A model generated the notes under the pieces. It was given only the letters and a program-made list of their open reading frames with translations, was not told the origin of the DNA and searched no databases. The translations under genes were made by a program, and so were the position numbers. 64,000 nucleotides of DNA, from contig NZ_CP109017.1 of the NCBI RefSeq assembly GCF_036226765.1, forward strand, positions 186,001-250,000, given 5' to 3'. The DNA comes from Streptomyces sp. NBC_00670. Lineage in GTDB: Bacteria > Actinomycetota > Actinomycetes > Streptomycetales > Streptomycetaceae. This document shows positions 51,107 through 59,126 of this stretch, one piece after another; position 1 is the stretch's first letter; each line of letters opens with the position of its first letter.

Positions 51107-51170
51107 GGAATTGCTTTCTAAGCAGCCTAGGGGCAGGCGGCGACGATTGCCAAGACAGGAGAGCCTTTCT
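51107..51170. promoter_or_regulatory. Two operator-like sites between monooxygenase and TetR genes
   Basis: GGAATTGCTTTCT (51107-51119) and GGAGAGCCTTTCT (51158-51170) lie in the divergent 105-bp promoter. They match 10 and 9 of 13 positions of GGAAAAGCTTTCC, the unit of the large inverted repeat at 52917-52967. Confidence 0.5.
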
Positions 51171-51181
51171 ATCGTTGGACC

Positions 51182-51823
51182 ATGAGCACAGAGGCGTCCG
51201 CACCCGTCCGCCGCCGCCGGCACGGCAAGCAGCTGGAGGCCGCGCTGCTCGCCGCCGCGTGGGAGGAGCTGGTCGAGACGGGGTACGCCCGGCTGACGAT
51301 GGAGTCCATCGCCGTCCGCGCGCGTACCAGCGAGGCCGTGCTCTACCGGCGCTGGGCCAACAAGGACCAGCTCGTACTGGCCGCGATGGAGCACTACCGC
51401 GAGACCCATCCGGTCGCGGTCCCCGACACCGGCGAGCTGCGCGGCGACCTGCTCGCGTATCTGACGGGCCTCGGCGAGGCACGCGCCGCCTTCTTCGCCG
51501 TCGCCGCGGCCACCGCCTTCTCGGGGCTGCTGACCGACACCGGTCTCACCGTGGCGCAGGCCCGCGAAAAGGTCACGGGAAGCCAGTCGCTGCCGACCGT
51601 CCGGGTCCTCTACCAACGCGCTCACGACCGCGGGGAGATCGACCTCGCACGCGTCCCCGCGGCCGTGCTCGCCATGCCGTTCGACCTGGTACGGCACGAT
51701 CTTCTGATGCACGCCCGGCCGCCGGAGCCCGCCCGCGTCGAGGCCATCGTCGACGACGTCTTCCTGCCCCTCGTCCGCGGCGGGCGGACGCCTCCTCCCC
51801 CGGCTCCCCGGCGCCGGGGCTGA
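51182..51823 (+). CDS. TetR-family transcriptional regulator
   Basis: 213 aa. HTH at about 20-65: LLAAAWEELVETGYARLTME and SIAVRARTSEAVLYRRWANK, with the YRRW ending of TetR_C11/16-type members. Pro-rich C-terminal tail. It is divergent from a flavin monooxygenase gene and convergent (3 bp apart) with an aldo/keto reductase gene. Similar operator-like units before both neighbours suggest it may control both. Ligand unknown. Confidence 0.9.
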   Translation: MSTEASAPVRRRRHGKQLEAALLAAAWEELVETGYARLTMESIAVRARTSEAVLYRRWANKDQLVLAAMEHYRETHPVAVPDTGELRGDLLAYLTGLGEARAAFFAVAAATAFSGLLTDTGLTVAQAREKVTGSQSLPTVRVLYQRAHDRGEIDLARVPAAVLAMPFDLVRHDLLMHARPPEPARVEAIVDDVFLPLVRGGRTPPPPAPRRRG

Positions 51824-51826
51824 CCG

Positions 51827-52849
51827 TCAGGCGGCCGAGCGCTCGTCGAGCGGGCGGCGGCGCAGGCGGGGGGTGCCCAGCGCGGGCGGGTCGTACGCCT
51901 GGTCGAGGGTGCCGACGTCGGTGCCGGGCGGGACGATCTCGTCGATGCGGTCGAGGACGTCGTCGCCGAGGGTGACGTCCAGCCCGGCGAGGAGGTCGTC
52001 GAGGTGGGCCATGGTGCGGGGGCCGATGAGGGCGCTGGTGACGCCGGGGTGGGCGAGGGTGAAGGCCAGGGCGAGGTGGGTCATCGGCAGGCCCGCCTCC
52101 TCGGCGACCGGCAGCAGCCGTTCGACGACGTCGATGCGGCGCTCGTCGTTGAGGTGGCTGAACAGGTGGGCGCGGCGCAGGTCGTTGGGCCGGCCCTTGC
52201 GGACGCGGCCGGTGAGCATCCCCTGGCCGAACGGCCCCCACACCAGGGTGCCCATTCCGAAGCGTTCCGCCAGGGGCAGCACCTCGCGCTCGACGCCCCG
52301 GTTGAGGATCGAGTACGGCGGCTGTTCGGTGCGGAAGCGCATCAGGCCGCGGCGTTCGGCGGTCCACTGGGCGGCGACGATGTCCGAGGGCGGGGTGTTC
52401 GAGGCCCCGAAGGCGCGTATCTTCCCGGCGCGGACCAGGTCGGTGAGGACCGCGAGGGTCTCCTCGACGTCCGTGTCCGGGTCGGGCCGGTGGATCTGGT
52501 AGAGGTCGATGCGGTCGGTGTCCAGGCGGCGCAGCGAGTTCTCGACGGCGGTGGTGATCCAACGGCGGGAGGTGCCCTGCTGGTTGGGGTCGCCGCCCAT
52601 GGGCCGGCCGGCCTTGGTGGCGAGGACGACGTCGTCACGGCGGCCCTTGAGCGCCTTGCCGACGACCTCTTCCGCGTCGCCGTAGGCGTCGGCGGTGTCG
52701 ATGACGTTGATGCCCGCGTCGAGGGCCTTGTGAATGATGCGCACGGAGTCCGCGGGGTCGGGGTTGCCGATCCGGGTGGCGAACATCAGCGTGCCCAGGG
52801 CGTAGGGGCTGACCTTGATCCCGGTCCGGCCGAGGGGGCGGTATCGCAT
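51827..52849 (-). CDS. Aldo/keto reductase
   Basis: 340 aa TIM-barrel NADPH oxidoreductase. DTADAYGDAEEVVGKAL contains catalytic Asp/Tyr, VVLATKAG the catalytic Lys, and DLYQIHRPDPDTD the catalytic His. It is near the YccK/IolS-like group of AKRs. ATG 52849 is preferred over the ATG at 52900 because the first 17 residues of the longer form do not resemble the family. Its promoter carries a perfect inverted repeat at 52917-52967. Confidence 0.92.
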   Translation of the reverse strand: MRYRPLGRTGIKVSPYALGTLMFATRIGNPDPADSVRIIHKALDAGINVIDTADAYGDAEEVVGKALKGRRDDVVLATKAGRPMGGDPNQQGTSRRWITTAVENSLRRLDTDRIDLYQIHRPDPDTDVEETLAVLTDLVRAGKIRAFGASNTPPSDIVAAQWTAERRGLMRFRTEQPPYSILNRGVEREVLPLAERFGMGTLVWGPFGQGMLTGRVRKGRPNDLRRAHLFSHLNDERRIDVVERLLPVAEEAGLPMTHLALAFTLAHPGVTSALIGPRTMAHLDDLLAGLDVTLGDDVLDRIDEIVPPGTDVGTLDQAYDPPALGTPRLRRRPLDERSAA

Positions 52850-52916
52850 GGTGTGACTCCCGGTGGGTGTCGGAAACGCCGCACGGCGGTGCCCGGGCAT
52901 GGGCAGGCACGCACGG

Positions 52917-52967
52917 CGAAGCGGAAAAGCTTTCCGTTTCGACTATACGGAAAGCTTTTCCGCTTCG
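52917..52967. repeat. Perfect 21-bp inverted repeat with 9-nt spacer, probable double operator
   Basis: Arms 52917-52937 and 52947-52967 are exact reverse complements around the spacer TTCGACTAT. Each arm contains GGAAAAGCTTTCC (or its complement GGAAAGCTTTTCC), itself close to a palindrome. AT content of the arms is above the local average. It lies 68 bp before the aldo/keto reductase start and 47 bp after the cupin stop. It lacks a T-run; its place in a promoter and its internal symmetry favour a double repressor site over a terminator. Confidence 0.85.
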
Positions 52968-53014
52968 CTATCGGGAGCCCCGGCGCGGTGTCTTCGCGCG
53001 GACCGGGTGCACAG

Positions 53015-53533
53015 TCACCGCCGCGTGGCGTCACCCTCCTGTCCCAGCGCGTAGAGGTGCGGGAGGTTGACCACGATCGCCTCCTGGGTGCTGCGGGCGA
53101 TGACGACCACGGCTTCCTCCGTGGGGTCGGGGTTCTCCTCGCGGTGCGGGACGAACGGCGGGACGAAGATGTAGTCCCCGGGCGCGGTGCGCAGCCGCAC
53201 CTCTTCCGGCCGCGGGCCGGAGTCGTCGACGAAGACGAACTCGGGGTGACCGCTGACGATGTGGATGGCGGTCTCGGACTCGCCGTGATGGTGATCGGAG
53301 GAGGAGGTCGAGGGGGCGACATGGGTCTGGCCCATCCACAGCTTCTCGGAGCCGACCGTCTTCCCGCTGATGGCGGCGAACCTGCGCATGCCCGAGGTCT
53401 GGGCGGTCCCGCCGTCGAGGGCGTCGGCGCGGACGTGGTGAAGTCGCGTGCGCAGGGGGGCCGGTGGCTCTCCCGCCGCGTCACCGAGGTGGGGGTGGAA
53501 ACCTTCGCCGGGGGTGGTCAACGGCTCGCTCAT
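53015..53533 (-). CDS. Cupin-domain protein
   Basis: 172 aa, single small beta-barrel. The metal motif DHHHGESETAIHIVSGHPEF gives the cupin 1 block with His ligands; GDYIFVPPFVPHREENP gives cupin 2 with a further His. Such proteins are dioxygenases, isomerases or sensors; which one is not clear. ATG 53533 is divergent from the Rrf2 gene; the shared gap of 138 bp holds an operator-like site. Confidence 0.88.
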   Translation of the reverse strand: MSEPLTTPGEGFHPHLGDAAGEPPAPLRTRLHHVRADALDGGTAQTSGMRRFAAISGKTVGSEKLWMGQTHVAPSTSSSDHHHGESETAIHIVSGHPEFVFVDDSGPRPEEVRLRTAPGDYIFVPPFVPHREENPDPTEEAVVVIARSTQEAIVVNLPHLYALGQEGDATRR

Positions 53534-53561
53534 GGCTTGGACGCTAGGGCTGTCCGAAAAA

Positions 53562-53578
53562 GGATGTCAAGAGGTGTC
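53562..53578. promoter_or_regulatory. Rrf2-type operator candidate, regulator copy
   Basis: GGATGTCAAGAGGTGTC; on the other strand GACACCTCTTGACATCC. It matches 12 of 17 positions of GACACCTTTTAGTGTCC at 55154-55170, in the promoter of the ABC locus. Located between cupin and Rrf2 genes, so it could serve both. Confidence 0.55.
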
Positions 53579-53671
53579 CATTACGTTTCACCTGCGGCAA
53601 TGTTCCCGCAATAAAGCAGTGGAGGCCTCAGTAGCCCCCGTGCCGGCCGCCTCGTCGGGCATCATGAGCGC

Positions 53672-54100
53672 ATGCATATCTCCGCGAAGGCGGACTACGC
53701 CACGCGGGCCCTGCTGGAGCTCGCCCGCGAACCTTCCCGCCCCCTGACGTGCGAGGCCATCGCCTCCTCGCAGCAGATCCCGTTCCGCTTCCTGAAGTCC
53801 GTCGTGGGCGAGTTGCGCAGGGCCGGTCTGGTCCGCAGCCAGCGCGGCTGCGAGGGCGGGTACTGGCTCGGCCGGCCCGCCGGCGACATCACGCTCCTCG
53901 ACGTCACGCACGCCGTGGACGGGGAGTTGCTCACCCTCCGGGGCGAGCCGCTGACCGGGCTCGACTACCCGGGACCCGCCGCCGGGCTGCCCGGGGTGTG
54001 GCGCCGGATCGAGGACGAGGCCGCCGCCCTGCTGCGCGCCACGACGCTCACCTCGCTGCTGCCCGAAAGCGGCGGCGCCACCGAGAAGGGAGCCGCATGA
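53672..54100 (+). CDS. Rrf2-family transcriptional regulator (CymR-like)
   Basis: 142 aa. N-terminal winged helix: MHISAKADYATRALLELARE, LTCEAIASSQQIPFRFLKSV, then GCEGGYWLGRPAGDITLLDV, which is the Rrf2 wing. Only one Cys lies in the region where iron-sulfur Rrf2 proteins (IscR, NsrR) carry three, so it is unlikely to hold a cluster and is more like CymR, the cysteine-metabolism regulator. The downstream sulfur-type ABC locus and the leader peptide agree with this. ATG 53672; coupled to the DsbA-like gene by ATGA. Confidence 0.88.
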   Translation: MHISAKADYATRALLELAREPSRPLTCEAIASSQQIPFRFLKSVVGELRRAGLVRSQRGCEGGYWLGRPAGDITLLDVTHAVDGELLTLRGEPLTGLDYPGPAAGLPGVWRRIEDEAAALLRATTLTSLLPESGGATEKGAA

Positions 54101-55110
54101 CCGAAGCGGCGGGCCGCGCACCGGCCGAGGGGAGGGGCCGCGCGCCGGCCGAGGGCGCGGGCCGTACACCGGCCGATGCGGTGAGCCGTACGACACCGGC
54201 CGAGACGGTCGAAGTCGTCGAGTACACCGACCCGTTGTGTCCGTGGGCCTGGGGTTCGGAGCCCGTGCTGCGCAGGCTGCGCGCGGCACTCGACGGCCGG
54301 GTCCGCTGGCGTCGCGTGTACTGCATCCTGTTCGACCACGACGACGACCCCGCCCCCGACCCGGCCGCGGAGACCCGCTGGTACGCGCGCTACGTCGAGG
54401 ACATCGCCCGGCACACCCACGCGCCCCGGCCGTTCCGGCTGCGCCGGGTGGCGGCGAGCTCCTGGCCCGCCTCGCTCGTCGCCAAGGCGGCCGAGGCGCA
54501 GGGCCACGAGGTCGCCGACCGGGTGCTGCGGCGGCTGCGCGAGACCGTCTTCGTCCTCGGCGAGCCCGCCGACTCCCCCGCCCTGGCCCTCGCGGCGGTG
54601 CGGGGCGTGCCGGGCCTGGACCCGGAGCGGCTCGCCGCCGACGCGGCCTCCGACGCCGTACGGGACGGGGTGCGCGCCGACCACGCGGAGGCCCGCCGGC
54701 CGGTACCCCAGGTACTGTCCGCCGACGGCGGCTCCCCGCACCCCGGCGCCGCCAAGGAGACCCCGGACGGCGGGCACCGCTACGCGCTGCCCACACTGCT
54801 CGTCCGTTCCGCGGGCACCCTGCGAGCGGTGCCCGGTTGGCGGCCGTACGAGGAGTACGCCCGCGCCGTCGAGGCAGTGCGGCCGGGGCTCCCGGCGGAC
54901 CCCGCGCCCCTGCCGGCCGAAGCCGCCCTCGCCCGGTACCGCAGTCTGACCGGACCGGAGCGCGCGCTGCTGACGAGCGGGGCGTGGCCGCCTGCGGGGG
55001 CCGTGCGGATCGACACCGCCGGGGGACCGCTGTGGCTCCATCCGGACGAGGCGGCGACCCACCAGGCCACCCACCCGGCCACCCGCCCCGCTCCCCCGCC
55101 GGGCCCCTGA
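54097..55110 (+). CDS. DsbA-family (FrnE-like) thioredoxin-fold protein
   Basis: 337 aa. An N-terminal low-complexity stretch repeats GRAPAEG-type units (about 6-29). The thioredoxin-fold domain begins VEVVEYTDPLCPWAWGSEPV; the active-site position reads CPWA, so the second Cys of CxxC is missing and it is not a normal oxidase. A cis-Pro block ALPTLLVRS appears near residue 230. A C-terminal part of about 80 residues is unassigned. Translationally coupled to the Rrf2 gene (ATGA). It may be a thiol-dependent isomerase or chaperone; function unclear. Confidence 0.8.
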   Translation: MTEAAGRAPAEGRGRAPAEGAGRTPADAVSRTTPAETVEVVEYTDPLCPWAWGSEPVLRRLRAALDGRVRWRRVYCILFDHDDDPAPDPAAETRWYARYVEDIARHTHAPRPFRLRRVAASSWPASLVAKAAEAQGHEVADRVLRRLRETVFVLGEPADSPALALAAVRGVPGLDPERLAADAASDAVRDGVRADHAEARRPVPQVLSADGGSPHPGAAKETPDGGHRYALPTLLVRSAGTLRAVPGWRPYEEYARAVEAVRPGLPADPAPLPAEAALARYRSLTGPERALLTSGAWPPAGAVRIDTAGGPLWLHPDEAATHQATHPATRPAPPPGP

Positions 55111-55153
55111 CCAGCCTGTCGGCCCCCGGCGGCGGCCCGTCCCGCCCAATGAG

Positions 55154-55170
55154 ACACCTTTTAGTGTCCA
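55154..55170. promoter_or_regulatory. Rrf2-type operator candidate before the leader peptide
   Basis: GACACCTTTTAGTGTCC has GACAC/GTGTC arms around six bases and lies 38 bp before the leader ATG. The same pattern is found upstream of the Rrf2 gene (53562-53578), so that regulator is the likely binder. Confidence 0.6.
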
Positions 55171-55207
55171 TTGACAGCCGGTCACGGCTCACCGCAGGAT
55201 GAGCACC

Positions 55208-55282
55208 ATGCTTACGACGCACCCCGGTGTGGTGTGCCGCTACGTGGACCTGCGGCGCACCTGTAGCGCCCTCTGTCGCTGA
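55208..55282 (+). CDS. 24-aa Cys-containing leader peptide
   Basis: MLTTHPGVVCRYVDLRRTCS then ALCR; an in-frame ATG three codons upstream (55199) is an alternative start. The form R-x-V-D-L-x-R-x-x-S-A-L-C matches a family of actinobacterial short leaders found before sulfur and oligopeptide ABC operons. The three Cys codons suggest ribosome stalling when cysteine is scarce, changing folding of the downstream leader RNA and so expression of the transporter. It is too short for ordinary gene finders. AGGATGAG upstream could serve as ribosome site. Confidence 0.75.
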   Translation: MLTTHPGVVCRYVDLRRTCSALCR

Positions 55283-55597
55283 CCGCCCGCCGCCCACGGC
55301 TCCCCGGCGCCCGCCACTCCCCCCGCCGGCACCGGCCTTCGCGCCGCTCCGCCGCACGGCGCCCGTTCTCGAACACCGTGTCCCCGGCCCGGCCGTTCTC
55401 CTCGTTCTCCCCGTCCGCCGGCTCCCGCCCGCGTGACGTCAACCTCCTCATGCCCTGAGCGCTTCCGAGTGCCCCCTCGGTGCGGTGTGCCCCCGTGCGC
55501 ACCACACCCACCGGGCATGCCCCGCCCTGCCCGCCCCGGCGTACGACGACGCCGCCGTGGCGCGCTGCGGCCCGCGCCCCCGAAAAAGGATTCCGCG
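55283..55597 (+). promoter_or_regulatory. Leader RNA between leader peptide and ABC operon, possible attenuator
   Basis: 315 bp without a credible gene. It holds competing stems: GGTGCG (55479-55484) with CGCACC (55498-55503), and GGTGTG (55484-55489) with CACACC (55503-55508), which share bases and cannot form together; also ATGCCC (55450-55455) with GGGCAT (55513-55518). GC-rich DNA gives many such pairs, so this is weak evidence. The ribosome site AAAAAGGA for the binding-protein gene is at 55583-55590. Confidence 0.4.
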
Positions 55598-57169
55598 ATG
55601 TTCGCACGCCTCGCACACCTCACCCGCCGCGGTCCCGGCCCGCGCCCCACCCGACGGAACCGGGTGCGCGCCGCCGCCCTGGGCACCGTCCTCGTCACCG
55701 TGGCCACTCCTGCCCTGAGCGCCTGCGGCGGCGACACCGCCGCCGCGAGCGGTACGGCCACGCTGAAGTGGGCTTCCTCCTACTTCCCCGCCCACTGGGA
55801 CCCGGTGGTCGGCGGCAGTGGCGCCCAGTTCCGCGAACTGGCCCTGGTCTACGCCTCGTTGACCCGCACCGACGAGAAGGGCAACGCCGTCCCCGACCTG
55901 GCCAAGAGCTGGAAGTACAACGCCAGGGGCGACGAGATCACCTTCCATCTGCGGCCCGGGCTGACATTCAGCGACGGCGAACCGGTGAACGGCGCCGCCG
56001 TGAAGGCCGCCGTCGAACGCGCCAAGAAGCAGAAGAACTCCGCGCTCTTCGGCGACCTGACGTCCATCACGTCGGTGGACGCGAAGGGACTCGACGCGGT
56101 CATCCATCTCAGTCAGGTCGACTACCAGATCCCGCAGTTGCTCGGCGAGCGCGTGCTGCAGATCGCCAGCCCCAAGGCGGCGAAGAACGCGAGCGCGCTG
56201 GATCAGAAGCCGGTCGGCGCGGGCCCGTTCGTCGTCACGCAGATCGTCCCGGGCACCAAGGCGGTGCTGAAGAAGAACCCCGACTACTGGGACGCGAAGA
56301 ACATCCACATCGACAACGTCGAACTCACCTCCGCGCCCGACGTCTCCACCGTCGTCTCCGGGCTGCGGACCGGCGTCTACAACTTCGCCGACATCGACCC
56401 CAGTCAGGCGGGGGCCGCCAAGAAGGCCGGACTCGACGTCTTCGTGCAGCCGGGCTTCAACGCCTCCAACATCAGCCTGAACGTCAACAAGGCGCCGTTC
56501 ACCAACGACAAGGTCGTCGACGCCGTCCGGTACGCGATCAACCGCGAGGAGTTCGTCGACAAGCTGACCTTCGGCTACGGCGAGGCCACCGACCAGCCCT
56601 TCCCGAAGGGCTACGTCGCCTACGACCCGGCGTCGGCCGACGCCTACCCCTACGACCCGGCGAAGTCCAGGAAGCTGCTCGCCGAGGCCGGTTACCAGGC
56701 CGGTGACATCAAGCTCAACCTGGTCATCCCGGCCGAGGACCCGCAGGCGGAGATCGTCCAGTCGCAGCTCGCCAAGGTCGGCATCAAGGTCACCATCAAG
56801 ATCGACAAAAACTGGGCGACGCCGTTCTTCGCCAAGGACCTGACGTTCTCGCTGTACGGGACGACCGGCCGCGACTCGGCGTTGCAGACGCTCACCGCCC
56901 ACTTCGGCCCCGACGGTCCGCTCAACCTCAGTTCCCCCTACGAGCCGGCCGGCTTCGAGGCGGCCGCGGCCAAGGTGCGCGAGACGCCGCTGAACTCGCC
57001 GGACTACGCCGAGGTGCTGCGCGCGGCGACCCGGGCCGGGCTGGAGAGCAAGGCGCTGGTCTTCACCTACTCCCAGCCCAACCTCATCGCCAAGAGCACT
57101 GCCGTCTCCGACCTGCCGAAGAACCCGGCCCACATCGACTGGACCGGCGTGACCATCGGCGGCAACTGA
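55598..57169 (+). CDS. Family 5 solute-binding lipoprotein of a sulfur/peptide-type ABC importer
   Basis: 523 aa. Arg-rich N-terminus, hydrophobic stretch and lipobox ALSAC (about 39-43). The mature protein is SBP family 5 (DppA/OppA class): ITFHLRPGLTFSDGEPVNGA and VVDAVRYAINREEFVDKL are typical blocks. Likely ligand is a small organosulfur compound or a modified peptide, inferred from the linked flavin monooxygenases and Cys leader. ATG 55598 has a clear AAAGGA site. First structural gene of an operon that runs to the right edge. Confidence 0.9.
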   Translation: MFARLAHLTRRGPGPRPTRRNRVRAAALGTVLVTVATPALSACGGDTAAASGTATLKWASSYFPAHWDPVVGGSGAQFRELALVYASLTRTDEKGNAVPDLAKSWKYNARGDEITFHLRPGLTFSDGEPVNGAAVKAAVERAKKQKNSALFGDLTSITSVDAKGLDAVIHLSQVDYQIPQLLGERVLQIASPKAAKNASALDQKPVGAGPFVVTQIVPGTKAVLKKNPDYWDAKNIHIDNVELTSAPDVSTVVSGLRTGVYNFADIDPSQAGAAKKAGLDVFVQPGFNASNISLNVNKAPFTNDKVVDAVRYAINREEFVDKLTFGYGEATDQPFPKGYVAYDPASADAYPYDPAKSRKLLAEAGYQAGDIKLNLVIPAEDPQAEIVQSQLAKVGIKVTIKIDKNWATPFFAKDLTFSLYGTTGRDSALQTLTAHFGPDGPLNLSSPYEPAGFEAAAAKVRETPLNSPDYAEVLRAATRAGLESKALVFTYSQPNLIAKSTAVSDLPKNPAHIDWTGVTIGGN

Positions 57170-57203
57170 CTCCCCGCACAGCCCACCCACGAGAGGAGGC
57201 ATC

Positions 57204-58232
57204 ATGACGGCGACAGCGTCACCGTCCCCGCCCACCGGCCGTCGTACGGCCGCCGCGGCCCGGGCGCGGCACGCCCTGGGCCGCGTCCTGGCCACCGTCG
57301 CCCGGTCGGTCGCGATCTTCGTGCCCGTCTTCCTGGTCGCGACCTTCGTGACGTTCGCGCTGCGCTCGCTCAGCGGGCTCAGCCCGGCGCGCATCCAGCT
57401 GGGCGAGGAGGCCACGCCCGAGGCGATCGCCCGGGTCGAGTCCCAGTGGGGCCTCGACCGCCCGTTCCTGGTGCAGTACGGCGACTGGATCGGCGGCGTG
57501 CTGCACGGCCGGCTCGGCGCGAGCTGGACCAACGGCGCCGACATCTCCACCCTCATCGGACTCGGCCTCGGCGTCAGCCTGTCGGTGGCCACGTTCGCCC
57601 TGCTCATCGGCGTCGTCGCGGGCTTCGCCCTGGGCACGCTCGCGGCGCTGCGCCGCACCACCTGGATCGACCGCGCGGTCACCGGCTTCGTCACGGTGAT
57701 CTCCGTGATGCCGGCCTTCGTGGTCGGGATCGTCCTGGTGGCGGTCTTCGCGGTCGGTCTCGGGCTGTTCCCCTCCGCCGGGTACGTCGAGCCGGAGCAG
57801 GGCATCGGCCCGTGGCTCGCCCACATCACGCTGCCCGCCGTCGCCCTGAGCTTCGACGTCGTCGCCGACGTGGCCCGCCAGCTGCGCACCAGTCTCATCG
57901 CGGCCTACCGCGAGAACTACGTGACCGGCGCGCTGGTGCGGGGGCTGAGTCCGCGCCGGATCTTCTTCACCCATGTCCTGCGCAACGGTCTCGGCCCGGC
58001 GCTGGCGACGCTGGGCCTGAAGTTCCCCTCGCTCGTGGGTGCCTCCGTCGTCACGGAGTGGATCTTCGGTCTCCAGGGGTTCGGCCGGTTCGCCAACGAC
58101 TCCGCGCAGGCCGGTGACGTGCCCGCCGTCCAGGGGGTGCTGGTCGTGTCGATCGTGCTCGTCGTGGCGTTCAACCTCGTCGTCAACCTGGTGCTGGCGC
58201 GTGTGACGCCGGCCTCGCAGAGGGGGGTGTGA
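57204..58232 (+). CDS. ABC importer permease (DppB type)
   Basis: 342 aa, six helices. WGLDRPFLVQYGDWIGGVLHG and the EAA loop YRENYVTGALVRGLSPRRIF are the family landmarks; the N-terminal 30 residues are a basic tail. AGAGGAGG precedes the ATG. Inner-membrane half of the importer. Confidence 0.92.
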   Translation: MTATASPSPPTGRRTAAAARARHALGRVLATVARSVAIFVPVFLVATFVTFALRSLSGLSPARIQLGEEATPEAIARVESQWGLDRPFLVQYGDWIGGVLHGRLGASWTNGADISTLIGLGLGVSLSVATFALLIGVVAGFALGTLAALRRTTWIDRAVTGFVTVISVMPAFVVGIVLVAVFAVGLGLFPSAGYVEPEQGIGPWLAHITLPAVALSFDVVADVARQLRTSLIAAYRENYVTGALVRGLSPRRIFFTHVLRNGLGPALATLGLKFPSLVGASVVTEWIFGLQGFGRFANDSAQAGDVPAVQGVLVVSIVLVVAFNLVVNLVLARVTPASQRGV

Positions 58233-58235
58233 GCC

Positions 58236-59126
58236 GTGGTGCGCCGTGTGCTCTCCCTGCCGTCCGGCCGTATCGCCGTCGCCGTGCTCGCGGTGATCGC
58301 CCTGCTCGCGGTGTTCGGCCCGCTGCTCGCCCCGCAGGACCCGCTGGCCGCGGGCGACCACACCCTGGCCCCCGCGTCCGCCGCCCACTGGCTGGGCACC
58401 GACTATCTGGGCCGGGACGTGCTGAGCCGGTTGCTCCACGGCTCCCGGGTCAGCGTGCTGGGCTCGCTGGAGGTGGCGCTGACCGCGCTCGTGGTCGGGG
58501 TGGTTCCCGGGATCCTGTCGGTGTATCTCGGCCGGACCTTCGAGTGGATCACCCTGCGGCTGGCCGACACCCTGGTCGCCCTGCCCTTCCTGCTGTTCGC
58601 GGTCGCCGTCGTCGCCCTGCTCGGCAACGGCATCACCCAGGCGATGCTGGTGACCGGGGCGCTGGTCTCGCCGTTGTTCTACCGGGTCTCCCGCGCCGCC
58701 ACGCTGGCGGTGGCCCGCTCGCCGTACGTCGAGGCCGCGCTCATCGCCGGTGCCGGCGTCGGCCGGGTCGTCCGCCGGCACGTCTGGGCCAAGGTGCTGC
58801 CGCCGATCGCGGTGGCGCTCGCGCAGACCATCGGCGTCGGCTTCGTGATCGTCTCGAGCCTGACGTTCCTCGGCATCGGTGTGCAGCCGCCCGCACCCAC
58901 CTGGGGCGGACTGCTCGCCTCCGACCTGGGCTATCTCAGCCAGCGGCCGTGGGCGCCGCTCGCCCCCGCACTCCTGATCATGGTCACCGTCTGGGCCTGC
59001 AACGTCCTCGCCGACGCCCTGCGGGACGTCTCCGGCGAGGCCGGGCGCGCGCTGCTCCTCAGCCGCCGGGCTCGCGCGCACCGGTTCGACGGGGCCGACC
59101 CCGCTCCCGCCGGAGGCGCACGATGA
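58236..59126 (+). CDS. ABC importer permease (DppC type)
   Basis: 296 aa. AHWLGTDYLGRDVLSRLLHG is the DppC signature and YVEAALIAGAGVGRVVRRHV the EAA loop. GTG 58236 lies three bases after the preceding stop; an overlapping GTG at 58229 is in another frame. Pairs with the product of 57204-58232. Confidence 0.92.
   Translation: MVRRVLSLPSGRIAVAVLAVIALLAVFGPLLAPQDPLAAGDHTLAPASAAHWLGTDYLGRDVLSRLLHGSRVSVLGSLEVALTALVVGVVPGILSVYLGRTFEWITLRLADTLVALPFLLFAVAVVALLGNGITQAMLVTGALVSPLFYRVSRAATLAVARSPYVEAALIAGAGVGRVVRRHVWAKVLPPIAVALAQTIGVGFVIVSSLTFLGIGVQPPAPTWGGLLASDLGYLSQRPWAPLAPALLIMVTVWACNVLADALRDVSGEAGRALLLSRRARAHRFDGADPAPAGGAR

Noticed and set aside
52917-52967. Inverted repeat as a transcription terminator of the cupin gene
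   Set aside because: It lies within reach of the cupin stop, but has no T-run, its arms are operator-like units repeated elsewhere, and it sits at promoter distance from the aldo/keto reductase start. A dual role cannot be excluded.
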